From the NCBI GenBank assembly GCA_029882335.1, contig JAOUKW010000063.1, positions 1 to 14,120 of the forward strand: DNA of 14,120 nt. Reading direction: 5' to 3'. The stretch comes from Candidatus Heimdallarchaeota archaeon (GTDB lineage Archaea > Asgardarchaeota > Heimdallarchaeia > Heimdallarchaeales > Kariarchaeaceae). The notes under the pieces are model-generated. The model was given only the letters and a program-made list of their open reading frames with translations. It did not search any database and had not been told where the DNA came from. The first letter of the stretch is position 1. Each line of letters begins with the position of its first letter. The position numbers and the translations under genes were made by a program. Below, piece by piece: positions 1 to 7,149 of this stretch.

Positions 1-1675
1 AATCTAATTCCAATGCGGAGATTGGAACCTCGATACCATTTTTAACAATTAATTCAGGATGAATTTCACCGATATGACCTGCTTCTATTCCATCAATAAT
101 TACTATTGCCCTTCTACCTGGAATATAACAGTTTAATTCAGTATTTTTCAGTTCATATGTTACACCCAAAAGTACACAAACTCTATCCAAGATCCTTAGA
201 ATAGTTTCAAAAGTCTCATTAGATCCAGCTAAAACAGTTGACATCATTAATCTTGTCCCAATCTTTTTCTTATCTTTAACTACACATTCTCCAGTTTCAA
301 ATATTTTTTGAGGATATTCATTATGAGTATTCACAGATAGAAATTTCATTAGTAGAGGTAATAAATCAGGCCTTAATATTGCATATGATGCGTTAACAGG
401 ATTACTAATCTCGATACAATTTGAATCAATCCATTTTTCTTCTCTATTCATCAATTCTCCTATCACTTCTTTACTAGTTAAAGTATAATTGAATACTTCC
501 GTTAAACCCATTCCAATCAATATCTGTCTCATCAGATTTTCATCATCACTGGATTTATCTAATTTCCCTGCGGTTATCACTTGAACAGGAGTAGGTTCAA
601 ATGAATTATAATCAGCTGCAATTGCTACTTCTTCACTAATATCAACCCAATGGATGATATCCTTTCTCCAAGGGGGTAATAAAACAGTTAATTTATCCTT
701 TATTACTTTAGCTTCAATTCTTCGCATACGAAGGAGTTTAACCATTTCTTTTCCGGGAAAATTTACTCCTAGATATTTATTGATATCTTTAATATTTACA
801 TCAAATCTAATAGGATCTGTTTCGGGTGTTATATCAATAGAAATGTCATAATTATCAGGATAATTAATTTTTACACTTTCAATTATACCACCTCTATCTC
901 TTAGAGTTTGAACTATCACTGATAATGCTTGAGAAGTGGCTTGATGTGAATACCCAGTTGTTTCTACAAGAACATCAGTGGTTTGAGTCGTTACCCTACC
1001 AACATCATTACTGTTAATAATTGGTGGCATGGATAGTACTAAGCCATTTTTATCAATAAGCATAGGTACTTTCTTGAAATCATCAAGAATATGTCTATAT
1101 TCGATACCTTTGGGATGTTTCTCAAATATTTCATCTACTGTTAAATCATGATCAAATGTTAATGGTTGAAACTTGAATTTTCTATCTACTACGGTATATT
1201 CAATTGGTGATTCAAGCATATTGATGTTATAAATTCCAATTGAAGTTCGCTTCCTTTTTCTTCCAAATGAGAAATCAAGTTTATCTTGTACTTGTATCAT
1301 TTGTTTAATTAAAAAGTCATCAAAAGTTAACCCTCTGACCACAGCTGCTGCTACATATGGACGAATAGTTAAAAGCTCGGGATTTACATTGATTTCATAT
1401 TTAGATTCGATCACACTTAGATCGGGTAATCCTTCCTCTCCGAATTTTCCTTTTATCACCCTTGCAATTCCCTCTGCACTCCAAAAATCCGGTCGATTGG
1501 ATGTTTTTATTTCAATAGCAATCTTAGTATGACCATTTTCATCGGGACCGACTGGGTCGGAGTCTACTTCTGCTATTGCCAATGTCAAGAGGTCATTGAG
1601 ATCATCTACAGATAAAGTTTTATCTAAACCAATTAATTTACTGATATCTTCTATTGATACATCTATTGTTACCAT
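1..1675 (-). CDS. pheT: Phenylalanyl-tRNA synthetase beta subunit, archaeal type (3' end cut by window edge)
   Basis: The beta subunit partners PheS to charge tRNA-Phe and, in this family, carries the B3/B4 editing domain that hydrolyses mischarged Tyr-tRNA-Phe in the cytosol. I translated the minus strand from the ATG at 1675-1673 and found an open frame of 558 codons up to the window edge. Family marks are SNRPDFWSAEGIARV near residues 60-74, the archaeal/eukaryotic-type stretch GRKRKRTSIGIYN near 138, and a B5-like segment PPWRKDIIHWVDISEE around 330-345. The reading ends at ISALELD, so at most a few residues seem to be missing, since archaeal PheT is usually about 550 residues. The ATG follows an AGGTGA ribosome-binding site overlapping the pheS stop, with eight bases between the genes, so the two are co-transcribed. 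Identity is secure; only the exact C-terminus is unseen. Confidence 0.95.
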   Translation of the reverse strand, partial: MVTIDVSIEDISKLIGLDKTLSVDDLNDLLTLAIAEVDSDPVGPDENGHTKIAIEIKTSNRPDFWSAEGIARVIKGKFGEEGLPDLSVIESKYEINVNPELLTIRPYVAAAVVRGLTFDDFLIKQMIQVQDKLDFSFGRKRKRTSIGIYNINMLESPIEYTVVDRKFKFQPLTFDHDLTVDEIFEKHPKGIEYRHILDDFKKVPMLIDKNGLVLSMPPIINSNDVGRVTTQTTDVLVETTGYSHQATSQALSVIVQTLRDRGGIIESVKINYPDNYDISIDITPETDPIRFDVNIKDINKYLGVNFPGKEMVKLLRMRRIEAKVIKDKLTVLLPPWRKDIIHWVDISEEVAIAADYNSFEPTPVQVITAGKLDKSSDDENLMRQILIGMGLTEVFNYTLTSKEVIGELMNREEKWIDSNCIEISNPVNASYAILRPDLLPLLMKFLSVNTHNEYPQKIFETGECVVKDKKKIGTRLMMSTVLAGSNETFETILRILDRVCVLLGVTYELKNTELNCYIPGRRAIVIIDGIEAGHIGEIHPELIVKNGIEVPISALELD

Positions 1676-1679
1676 ATTT

Positions 1680-1685
1680 TCACCT
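1680..1685 (-). promoter_or_regulatory. Ribosome-binding site of pheT, overlapping the pheS stop codon
   Basis: On the minus strand the sequence reads TAGGTGAAAATATG. AGGTGA (1685-1680) is a strong match to the archaeal 16S 3' end and lies four bases before the pheT ATG. Its first two bases belong to the TAG stop of pheS (1686-1684), so termination of PheS and initiation of PheT use the same few bases. It fixes the pheT start. Confidence 0.8.
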
Positions 1686-3180
1686 ATTCTAAATTAATAT
1701 TCGAGTAAACCCTACCTTCTCTTAACCAATCAAGATTTTGAGAATATAGCTCTCTAATGTCATTTATCCCGTACTTTGTCATAAATAATCGATCAACACC
1801 GATTCCCCATGCAAGTACAGGATGTTCAATTCCAAAGGGCTCAACTACTTCAGGTCGAAATATACCTGCACCACCAAATTCGATGTAGCCCAACACGGGA
1901 TGTTTGGCAGAAAGCTCAACTGAGGGGCTTGTGAAAGGAAAGTAATCCGGTCTGAAACGTACTTCCTTTGCACCAGCAACTTCTACTGCAAAGGATTTTA
2001 GAACACCAAGTAAATCTTTGAATGTAATGTCGGGTCCACAAATTATGCCCTCTGTTTGACTGAATTCAATTTGATGAGTAGCATCTACTTGGTCTGGTCG
2101 GAATACTTTAGCATTTGCAAAGTATTTGAATGGTGGTTTAGCATGAGATAATGTTCTAGCTGAAATCGCAGTGCCTTGTGGTCTAACTAATAACCGAGCT
2201 GCCTTTTTAGGATCCCATCGATAACCATGTCCTCTACTACCAGTAGTCCATCCATTTTCATGGGTTTGAGCAACATTTGATATATATTCTTCTTTTTGTA
2301 ATTTCCCGTGTGTCGGATTTTTTATGAGCAGAATATCTGAATCCTCTCTAGCTGGATGATCCTGTGGTGCATATAATACATCAAAATTCCAAAATTCAAG
2401 TTCGACTAATGGTCCTTTCATCTCTTGAAATCCGATTCCTATTAGCTTTGTCTTTAAGTGTTCGAGAAACTGACGATAAGGATGTAATTTACCACTGTAT
2501 ATTTTTCGAGGTTTTGTTTTTAAAGAATATGGCTTAAAATCAGAATTTTTCCAACTACCATCTGATAACATTTTTGATGTTAAAGTTGTAATGGTATCCT
2601 TAACAATAATTTTCTTAAGTTCACTATCAGAAAGGTTTGAGGAAACAGTTACATTTGATCTTTCTTGACGAATTATTAAATTTCGTTCCAATAACTGCTC
2701 AATTAAATTATTTTCAATTATTAAACCACTCTTCTTATGTAATTCAGCTAGTGCATTTGTTAAATCAATGGAAAATGATTTTGCTGATTCTTCATCTCGA
2801 ATATTGACATTTCCTTTGTCAATTTGTATTAAATTGGCTTTTTTAAGAATACCAATTCCTACAGTCAAATCGGATTTCGTTAAATGAGTTAGTTCGGCTA
2901 AATCTTTAAATGGTACTGAATTTTTTATTAATACATCTAATATTTTCCTCTCAACTAATCCATCAAGTGCATTAAATCCCCTATCGGTAAGTTCATATGA
3001 AATAACTAATTCGATATCCTTTTGAAGTAGCTGCATTTCTTCAAGTACACCAATACCTGCTTCTAACGTCCCTCTATCAATCTCCATTGCAGTTACAAGT
3101 TTGGAAACTAGTATAGGACCATTCTTATGAATAATTTTCAATATATTGTAATAATTTGAATTAAGTGTTGTATTACTCAA
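1684..3180 (-). CDS. pheS: Phenylalanyl-tRNA synthetase alpha subunit with winged-helix N-terminus
   Basis: This is the catalytic subunit that activates phenylalanine with ATP and transfers it to tRNA-Phe. Residues 1-130 contain two winged-helix-like units (about 10-70 and 77-128), with more helical sequence to about 205; this N-terminal layout is typical of archaeal and eukaryotic PheS. The class II core runs from about 225 to the end. It includes the motif 1 region GFQEMKGPLVELEFWNFD (250-267), motif 2 around 357-378 (VFRPDQVDATHQIEFSQTEG), the Phe-pocket segment RPDYFPFTSPSVE (410-422) and motif 3 WGIGVDRLFM (458-467, with R464). The length of 498 is normal for archaea. An odd point is the segment VRPQGTAIS (332-340), where related enzymes usually read RTHT or similar. 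The start ATG is preceded by GGAGAG ten bases upstream. It is the first gene of the pheST unit and diverges from the amidohydrolase gene. Confidence 0.97.
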   Translation of the reverse strand: MSNTTLNSNYYNILKIIHKNGPILVSKLVTAMEIDRGTLEAGIGVLEEMQLLQKDIELVISYELTDRGFNALDGLVERKILDVLIKNSVPFKDLAELTHLTKSDLTVGIGILKKANLIQIDKGNVNIRDEESAKSFSIDLTNALAELHKKSGLIIENNLIEQLLERNLIIRQERSNVTVSSNLSDSELKKIIVKDTITTLTSKMLSDGSWKNSDFKPYSLKTKPRKIYSGKLHPYRQFLEHLKTKLIGIGFQEMKGPLVELEFWNFDVLYAPQDHPAREDSDILLIKNPTHGKLQKEEYISNVAQTHENGWTTGSRGHGYRWDPKKAARLLVRPQGTAISARTLSHAKPPFKYFANAKVFRPDQVDATHQIEFSQTEGIICGPDITFKDLLGVLKSFAVEVAGAKEVRFRPDYFPFTSPSVELSAKHPVLGYIEFGGAGIFRPEVVEPFGIEHPVLAWGIGVDRLFMTKYGINDIRELYSQNLDWLREGRVYSNINLE

Positions 3181-3190
3181 TAAATTGACT

Positions 3191-3194
3191 CTCC
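3191..3194 (-). promoter_or_regulatory. Ribosome-binding site of pheS
   Basis: The minus strand reads AAAAGGAGAGTC and then, after CAATTTA, the ATG of pheS at 3180. The GGAG core (3194-3191) is 10 bases from the start codon, slightly long. It directly abuts the 17-base palindrome at 3195-3211, so folding of that palindrome in the mRNA could influence access to it. Confidence 0.6.
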
Positions 3195-3211
3195 TTTTAT
3201 CAGTGATAAAA
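3195..3211. repeat. Perfect 17-base palindrome (TTTTATCA-G-TGATAAAA) in the pheS leader
   Basis: The arms 3195-3202 and 3204-3211 are exact reverse complements around a single central base. In the pheS mRNA it could fold into a seven-pair hairpin with a three-base loop, ending one base before GGAG. As DNA it has the size and symmetry of a dimer-binding operator. Which of these applies, if either, cannot be told from one sequence; the symmetry itself is certain. Confidence 0.6.
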
Positions 3212-3297
3212 TTGAATTCGTTGTTTTATTCTCGGTTAAACATAGTAAAATTTGTTTTAGAAATAGAGTTAATTGAATTCCAAGGCAACGCATCCAT

Positions 3298-3311
3298 CTA
3301 TAAAATCGTTT
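3298..3311 (-). promoter_or_regulatory. Candidate TATA box and BRE of pheST
   Basis: On the minus strand AAACGA (possible BRE, 3311-3306) is followed by TTTTATAG (3305-3298), a fair archaeal TATA box. Using the usual spacing of about 26 bases from box centre to start site, transcription would begin near 3275 and leave a leader of about 94 bases before pheS. An alternative box closer to the gene (AATAAAAC near 3222-3230) is possible but weaker. Confidence 0.4.
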
Positions 3312-3319
3312 TACGATTT
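3303..3319. repeat. Perfect inverted repeat (AAATCGT-TTT-ACGATTT) over the pheS BRE/TATA region
   Basis: Seven-base arms at 3303-3309 and 3313-3319 flank a three-base centre. The repeat overlaps the predicted BRE and the upstream edge of the TATA box of pheST. A protein bound here could block TFB/TBP, so it is a reasonable operator candidate. No regulator is identified. Confidence 0.5.
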
Positions 3320-3498
3320 AATTAATTTCACTCCATCAAAATAACCTTAAAACTTTGTGATAATTATAGTTTGTAAATATTCTTATTTTTCCATTTATTT
3401 AATAATTATTAAGTATTTAAATGGATTAAAGCAATATTAATTATTTTATAAACTTACTAATAATTGATATTTTATCTTTTTAGACAATAATCAAATTA

Positions 3499-3520
3499 AA
3501 ACCTTAATAATATAAGGTTT
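3499..3520. repeat. Inverted repeat (AAACCTTA-ATAATA-TAAGGTTT) just upstream of the amidohydrolase gene
   Basis: Two exact eight-base arms (3499-3506 and 3513-3520) enclose a six-base AT centre, ending 11 bases before the ATG at 3532. The centre and inner arms contain the only TATA-like string close to this gene (TTAATAATATAA), so the repeat may sit on the core promoter and act as an operator. If that string is the TATA box, the transcript would be leaderless, which fits the lack of a ribosome-binding site before the ATG. Confidence 0.5.
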
Positions 3521-3531
3521 AATCATAATTT

Positions 3532-4764
3532 ATGAGATATCGTATTGATAGTGATCTAGTAATTGTTGGAGATGGTATTTCCTTTAAAAACGGGACAATA
3601 ATTGTAGATAATAATTCCATTGAGTTTGTTGGTGAACAGGAAAATGCACCTGTAGTAGAAAATACCATACAGACTCCAGTTATTATGCCAGGCATGTGGG
3701 AAGCTCATGCACATTTTACAGGACTTCGTACAGTATCATTAGAAACTAGTTTCTTTCAAAGTTCAACATTATTGGGTATTAGATCGGTTTGGGATGTAAA
3801 TCAAGTGTTAAAGGCAGGATTTACCAGTGTTAGAGAAGTAGGAGGTTTTGGAATTCATCTAAATAAAGCAATTAAAGAAGGATTAATCCCCGGACCTAGA
3901 ATTTATAGTGCAGGTAATGTTATCGGTGCTACTGGAGGTCATTCGGATATACACTCATTACCGTTAGACATTTTTCAGAGATATATAGCAACAAAAGAAA
4001 GTTTCATTGGAACAATCGCTGATGGAGTAGATGAAGTATATAAAAGTGTTAGAACACAAATTAGAAATGGTGCTGAAGTGATTAAATATTGTGCATCTGG
4101 CGGAGTAATGTCTGAGATAGATCATCCAATACACCAACAATTCTCTAACGAGGAACAAAAAGCAATAGTAGAAGAAGCAGACAGGGCTCAATTAGCTGTT
4201 GCAGCTCATTGTCATGGCAGTCCAGGTATTCAAGCAGCAATAAAAGCAGGTGTTAAGACAATTGAACATGGATCATATCTAACTGAAGAACTTGCACAAC
4301 AAATGATAGAAAAAAATATAATTTTGGTACCTACAAGATATATAATTGACAAATTACATAATGCAGCGTTAAAGATGGGAATGCCAGAATATGCAGTAAA
4401 TAAGATGAAAACAATATACGATCGACATTTAGAATCTTTAAAAATAGCCATTAAAATGGGTGTTACTATTGCATTGGGTACAGATATATTTTTTACAGGC
4501 CCAGGTGGTCCTATTACACATGGTGATAATGCAAAGGAATTAGAATATTATGTAAACGCTGGAATGAAACCAGAAGAAGCAATTAAAACAGCTACTGGTA
4601 ACGGACCTTTAACATTGGGATTAAGAGCTCCAAAATCAGGTATCTTAAAACAAGGATATGATGCAGATATGTTATTACTTTCAAAAAATCCATTAGAAGA
4701 TATTACAATATTGCAAAACAGAGAGAATATTAGTAAAATAATTAAATCTGGAATTATCGTTTAA
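3532..4764 (+). CDS. Metal-dependent amidohydrolase, imidazolonepropionase / Xaa-Pro dipeptidase-like
   Basis: A cytosolic TIM-barrel hydrolase of the amidohydrolase superfamily with the full set of expected metal ligands: H59 and H61 in EAHAH, the probable carboxylated lysine K185 in EVIKYCASGG, H226 in AAHCHG, H246 in TIEHGSYL, and D318 in ALGTD. This points to a binuclear metal centre. The small beta-sandwich is built from residues 1-54 and the C-terminal stretch 365-410 (KQGYDADMLLLSKNPLEDI). These features match the group annotated as imidazolonepropionase-related or prolidase-like, some members of which cleave Xaa-Pro dipeptides and N-acyl amino acids. No other histidine-degradation gene is nearby, so HutI itself is unlikely. 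The substrate cannot be assigned. No other in-frame ATG precedes the HxH motif except M52/M55, so the ATG at 3532 is the only sensible start; it lacks a ribosome-binding site. Its stop lies one base from the stop of the convergent gene. Confidence 0.9.
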   Translation: MRYRIDSDLVIVGDGISFKNGTIIVDNNSIEFVGEQENAPVVENTIQTPVIMPGMWEAHAHFTGLRTVSLETSFFQSSTLLGIRSVWDVNQVLKAGFTSVREVGGFGIHLNKAIKEGLIPGPRIYSAGNVIGATGGHSDIHSLPLDIFQRYIATKESFIGTIADGVDEVYKSVRTQIRNGAEVIKYCASGGVMSEIDHPIHQQFSNEEQKAIVEEADRAQLAVAAHCHGSPGIQAAIKAGVKTIEHGSYLTEELAQQMIEKNIILVPTRYIIDKLHNAALKMGMPEYAVNKMKTIYDRHLESLKIAIKMGVTIALGTDIFFTGPGGPITHGDNAKELEYYVNAGMKPEEAIKTATGNGPLTLGLRAPKSGILKQGYDADMLLLSKNPLEDITILQNRENISKIIKSGIIV

Positions 4765-4765
4765 T

Positions 4766-6205
4766 TTATCCCTGATTAACTAATTTTATTATGAAATCGT
4801 CACTTAATTGCCAATTATCATCTAAATCGGTATTAATTATTTTATCAATATTTAGTTTTGTTATTAGTCTTTTAATGATAACGGGAGCAATTTCCTCGCA
4901 TAAACTTTTTATTCCGTTGAAAGAGATTGGTCCATAATTTTTAACCACCCTGATAATTCTGATTTCATGATTTTCATCTAATTTTTTTTCACTAATTTCA
5001 GTACTTGATATGTAATTTAATTGATGTAGTACTCTTTTTAACCTCCATTCATCACCTGAATCACGCGATAATTTCCCTCGATATTCTTGAATTGCTCCTT
5101 TCTCAATTGATTCATTCACTTCTATTGAGCTTTCTGGTCCAATATTTAACAAAGTTTCACTTATAGTCCATTTATAATCATTTGTTTGTTGAATTAGTCT
5201 ATCTGATTGTAAATTTGATAGAGCTAGTGAGATAGATGATGCGCCGGAATCCTCTTCTATTTCTTCAGTTGTTATAGGATGCTTCTTAATAAGAACCTTT
5301 AGGATTTGATATTCAGATACAGTATGATACGATCCCTCCGTCATATGATAATTATTGATATATCCATGTTTTGTCAAAATTTCGATTAATGGATCTACTG
5401 ACTGTTTTGTAATTTCTTTAGCTGGTGAGATTGATTCTGATCTTGTTACAGGTTCAATATTATCATCACTAATATCATCATGCATCACACTTCTAAGTGG
5501 AGTATCTAATATATCATCAAATAAGTCTTCAATTTCCTTTTCTGAAATGTTGGATTCTACATTCACATTATTTTCCACTTCAGTACTAACAATATTATCT
5601 ATAGGATCTTCTACAGGATCATTTATCTCAACTTCAGACACAGATATTGGTTCTTGTTGAGTTATGGGATTTGTTACCTCAATTTCTTCCAAGGGGGAGG
5701 GTGTAATTACATCGGAATTGAATTGTTCATCAATTATAGTCTCTTCAACATTTTCAACTACTTCAAGTTCACTTATTTGTCTTAATTTTTCAACTAATTT
5801 ATTCTTTATTGGGGATAATTCCATAGCAGGTTGTATTTCTGGATCGACCTTGATATTATTTTCAATTTCTTCAATCTCATCTTTTATGGTTGTCTTTGAT
5901 TCTGCTATATTAGAAATCATATTCCTCGTTGTATCTGATAATTCCCACCTATCTTGACCAACTTTTTTAATTAGTTCTGTGCTTGTTAATCGCATTAATA
6001 GATGATATATATAGAAATCAAAATCAAATTGTGCTTTTATATCATCAAATGACATAGAACCAAAACGTAATAACATATTCAGGATATTGATATCTGGAGT
6101 AATTAATAGATCCTCCTCCTCACTGGTTTGTTTATAACTTAGAAATTTATAGTATAATAAATCTCGTAAAATCTCAATCTTATCTTCAGGAATATTATTA
6201 CTCAT
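4766..6205 (-). CDS. Acidic protein with three predicted winged-helix units
   Basis: I do not recognise a named family. No membrane segment or signal peptide is visible. Three stretches share a pattern resembling winged helices: residues 38-97 (ILNMLLRFGSMSFDDI ... RWELSDTTRNM), 297-352 (ILKVLIKKHPITTEEI ... YKWTISETLL) and 413-475 (RIIRVVKNYGPISFNGI ... NWQLSDDFII). Each has a helix ending in a short turn with a P or S before a second helix, and closes on a W-x-[LI]-S strand. Units 1 and 2 are separated by about 185 residues that look disordered and very acidic (105-290, rich in E, D, I, V, S and P). A role in transcription or nucleic-acid binding, or as a protein-interaction scaffold, is an inference; the acidity argues against simple DNA binding along the whole length. 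The ATG at 6205 has no ribosome-binding site but lies about 13 bases after a predicted start site. It is a single-gene unit between two convergent or tandem neighbours. Confidence 0.85.
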   Translation of the reverse strand: MSNNIPEDKIEILRDLLYYKFLSYKQTSEEEDLLITPDINILNMLLRFGSMSFDDIKAQFDFDFYIYHLLMRLTSTELIKKVGQDRWELSDTTRNMISNIAESKTTIKDEIEEIENNIKVDPEIQPAMELSPIKNKLVEKLRQISELEVVENVEETIIDEQFNSDVITPSPLEEIEVTNPITQQEPISVSEVEINDPVEDPIDNIVSTEVENNVNVESNISEKEIEDLFDDILDTPLRSVMHDDISDDNIEPVTRSESISPAKEITKQSVDPLIEILTKHGYINNYHMTEGSYHTVSEYQILKVLIKKHPITTEEIEEDSGASSISLALSNLQSDRLIQQTNDYKWTISETLLNIGPESSIEVNESIEKGAIQEYRGKLSRDSGDEWRLKRVLHQLNYISSTEISEKKLDENHEIRIIRVVKNYGPISFNGIKSLCEEIAPVIIKRLITKLNIDKIINTDLDDNWQLSDDFIIKLVNQG

Positions 6206-6236
6206 CTAATAAATCAACATAACAAACAATTTTAAT

Positions 6237-6248
6237 CTTTTTATATTA
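6237..6248 (-). promoter_or_regulatory. Candidate TATA box for the winged-helix protein gene
   Basis: The minus strand reads TAATATAAAAAG at 6248-6237. With its centre near 6244, transcription would start near 6218 and give a leader of about 13 bases before the ATG at 6205. The region is AT-rich, so this is only a moderate call. Confidence 0.35.
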
Positions 6249-6312
6249 CATATTTTCATTTTACCATAATTGATTTAATTAGTTCATTGTAATTAATTTT
6301 CATCAGATGGCT

Positions 6313-6320
6313 AAAAAGAA
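6313..6320 (-). terminator. Possible T-tract terminator of the seven-gene operon
   Basis: About 15 bases after the last stop codon (6337-6335) the minus strand reads GGGTTCTTTTTAG, a T-rich tract of the kind archaeal RNA polymerase can terminate on. There is no stem-loop. The tract is short, so the call is tentative. Confidence 0.3.
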
Positions 6321-6334
6321 CCCAAATTACAAAA

Positions 6335-7138
6335 TCACATTCTTAATGTCATTAATTCTTTGGATCTATTTCTTTTTGTCTTATAATTCTTTATGGGGGT
6401 TGTGATTCTCGAAATTATTCTTTGTTTAATTGTCACGGTAATTCCTTGATTTTTTCTTTTAATTTTATTCCACTGATAAAAGATATTAAAAGTAGTTAGA
6501 CTAACTGAAATCAAAGCAAAGAAGAACAATAATGAAACTATTGTATAAACAATTCCTGATGTAATTTGTAATAAAGCAACAATGATGATGGTAATTAACA
6601 CTCCATATGAAATTGGTATAATTAATTTTCTAAATAGGTGTTGTCTAGCAATAATATTACTATCTTTTATTGCATATTGAGTGACAGTTAACATGTTAAG
6701 TTGCTGATTTAGTTTTTCTTTTGAATAATCAGATTTAGGTTTTAAAATCTCTCCAGCAACTTCAATAGAAACTAAAATCAAAACAACTAAAAAAAGCTTA
6801 AGACTCAAAATAACAGAAAATAGTATTTTATAGAATTCATCAACTAATTCGATATTTGAAAAGATTAGCAAAATAAACCAAAGTGATATGATTGTTATAA
6901 ATCGATTCCAGCTTAATCTTTTGAATTGATCCATAAAATATTCTATAATCAGCATAGCTATACCAAAAAAAGTAAATGTAAATATTAATACTGAATTTCT
7001 ACTAATAATACCAATGTATATGAAGAGGATGCAAATAAATTGTGTCAAAATATTATCAACTAGAATCATAGGTCTAATAAACTCCTTCGATGCAATCCCA
7101 GGTTGCCAATCTTCGTATATGATAGGATCTTCTCTCAT
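6335..7138 (-). CDS. Membrane protein with six predicted segments and a basic tail, last gene of the operon
   Basis: I do not recognise a family. Hydrophobic segments are visible at about 28-46, 50-68, 79-96, 104-124, 173-191 and 195-218. A cytosolic loop of about 45 residues (128-172) lies between the fourth and fifth. The tail from 225 to 267 is strongly basic (KIKRKNQ, KNYKTKRNRSK) and presumably cytosolic. I chose the ATG at 7138 because AGGTGA lies five bases upstream; the GTG at 7147 would add only three residues and starts inside that site. Starting here the protein has 267 residues. Membrane proteins of this size often accompany MoxR/DUF58 pairs, so it is probably a membrane component of the same machine, by context only. 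Confidence 0.85.
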   Translation of the reverse strand: MREDPIIYEDWQPGIASKEFIRPMILVDNILTQFICILFIYIGIISRNSVLIFTFTFFGIAMLIIEYFMDQFKRLSWNRFITIISLWFILLIFSNIELVDEFYKILFSVILSLKLFLVVLILVSIEVAGEILKPKSDYSKEKLNQQLNMLTVTQYAIKDSNIIARQHLFRKLIIPISYGVLITIIIVALLQITSGIVYTIVSLLFFFALISVSLTTFNIFYQWNKIKRKNQGITVTIKQRIISRITTPIKNYKTKRNRSKELMTLRM

Positions 7139-7143
7139 TTCAA

Positions 7144-7149
7144 TCACCT
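7144..7149 (-). promoter_or_regulatory. Ribosome-binding site setting the start at 7138, overlapping the DUF58 stop
   Basis: The minus strand reads TAGGTGATTGAAATG. AGGTGA (7149-7144) overlaps the TAG stop of the DUF58 gene (7150-7148) and lies five bases before the ATG at 7138. This favours the ATG over the upstream GTG at 7147, whose bases are inside the site. The arrangement repeats that of the pheS-pheT junction. Confidence 0.7.

Larger units (their letters stand above)
3181..3531. other. Intergenic region between diverging genes with promoters and three inverted repeats
   Basis: This 351-base gap lies between pheS (minus) and the amidohydrolase gene (plus). I found no credible ORF and no tRNA-like or other RNA gene. 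It contains three perfect inverted repeats (3195-3211, 3303-3319 and 3499-3520), a likely pheS TATA box at 3298-3305, a ribosome-binding site for pheS, and a very AT-rich stretch from about 3360 to 3500 with several TATA-like strings but no clear signal. Each repeat is listed separately. Confidence 0.8.

Noticed and set aside
654..851. A 65-codon plus-strand ORF inside pheT.
   Set aside because: It is antisense to a conserved, well-identified gene and has no recognisable features.
3210..3280. AATTGAATTC occurring twice (3210-3219 and 3271-3280) in the pheS leader.
   Set aside because: A ten-base AT-rich direct repeat is weak evidence, and it matches no other element I could place.
3964..4451. 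Two minus-strand ORFs of 75 and 73 codons inside the amidohydrolase gene.
   Set aside because: They are shadows of conserved coding sequence that includes the metal-binding residues; their Cys/Phe/Tyr-rich composition is typical of antisense frames.
3532..4764. True imidazolonepropionase (HutI) of histidine degradation.
   Set aside because: No other hut gene is near, and the carboxylated-lysine context (IKYCASGG) and C-terminal pattern fit the broader prolidase-like amidohydrolase group better.
5355..5957. Two consecutive plus-strand ORFs of 101 and 97 codons opposite the acidic linker of the winged-helix gene.
   Set aside because: They are the antisense of a repetitive acidic coding stretch and show a Ser/Ile/Thr-rich composition with no family features or ribosome-binding sites.
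6275..6296. Inverted repeat TTAATTA-N8-TAATTAA in the gap before the winged-helix gene.
   Set aside because: The arms consist only of A and T in a very AT-rich gap, so this is expected by chance, and it is about 70 bases from the gene start.
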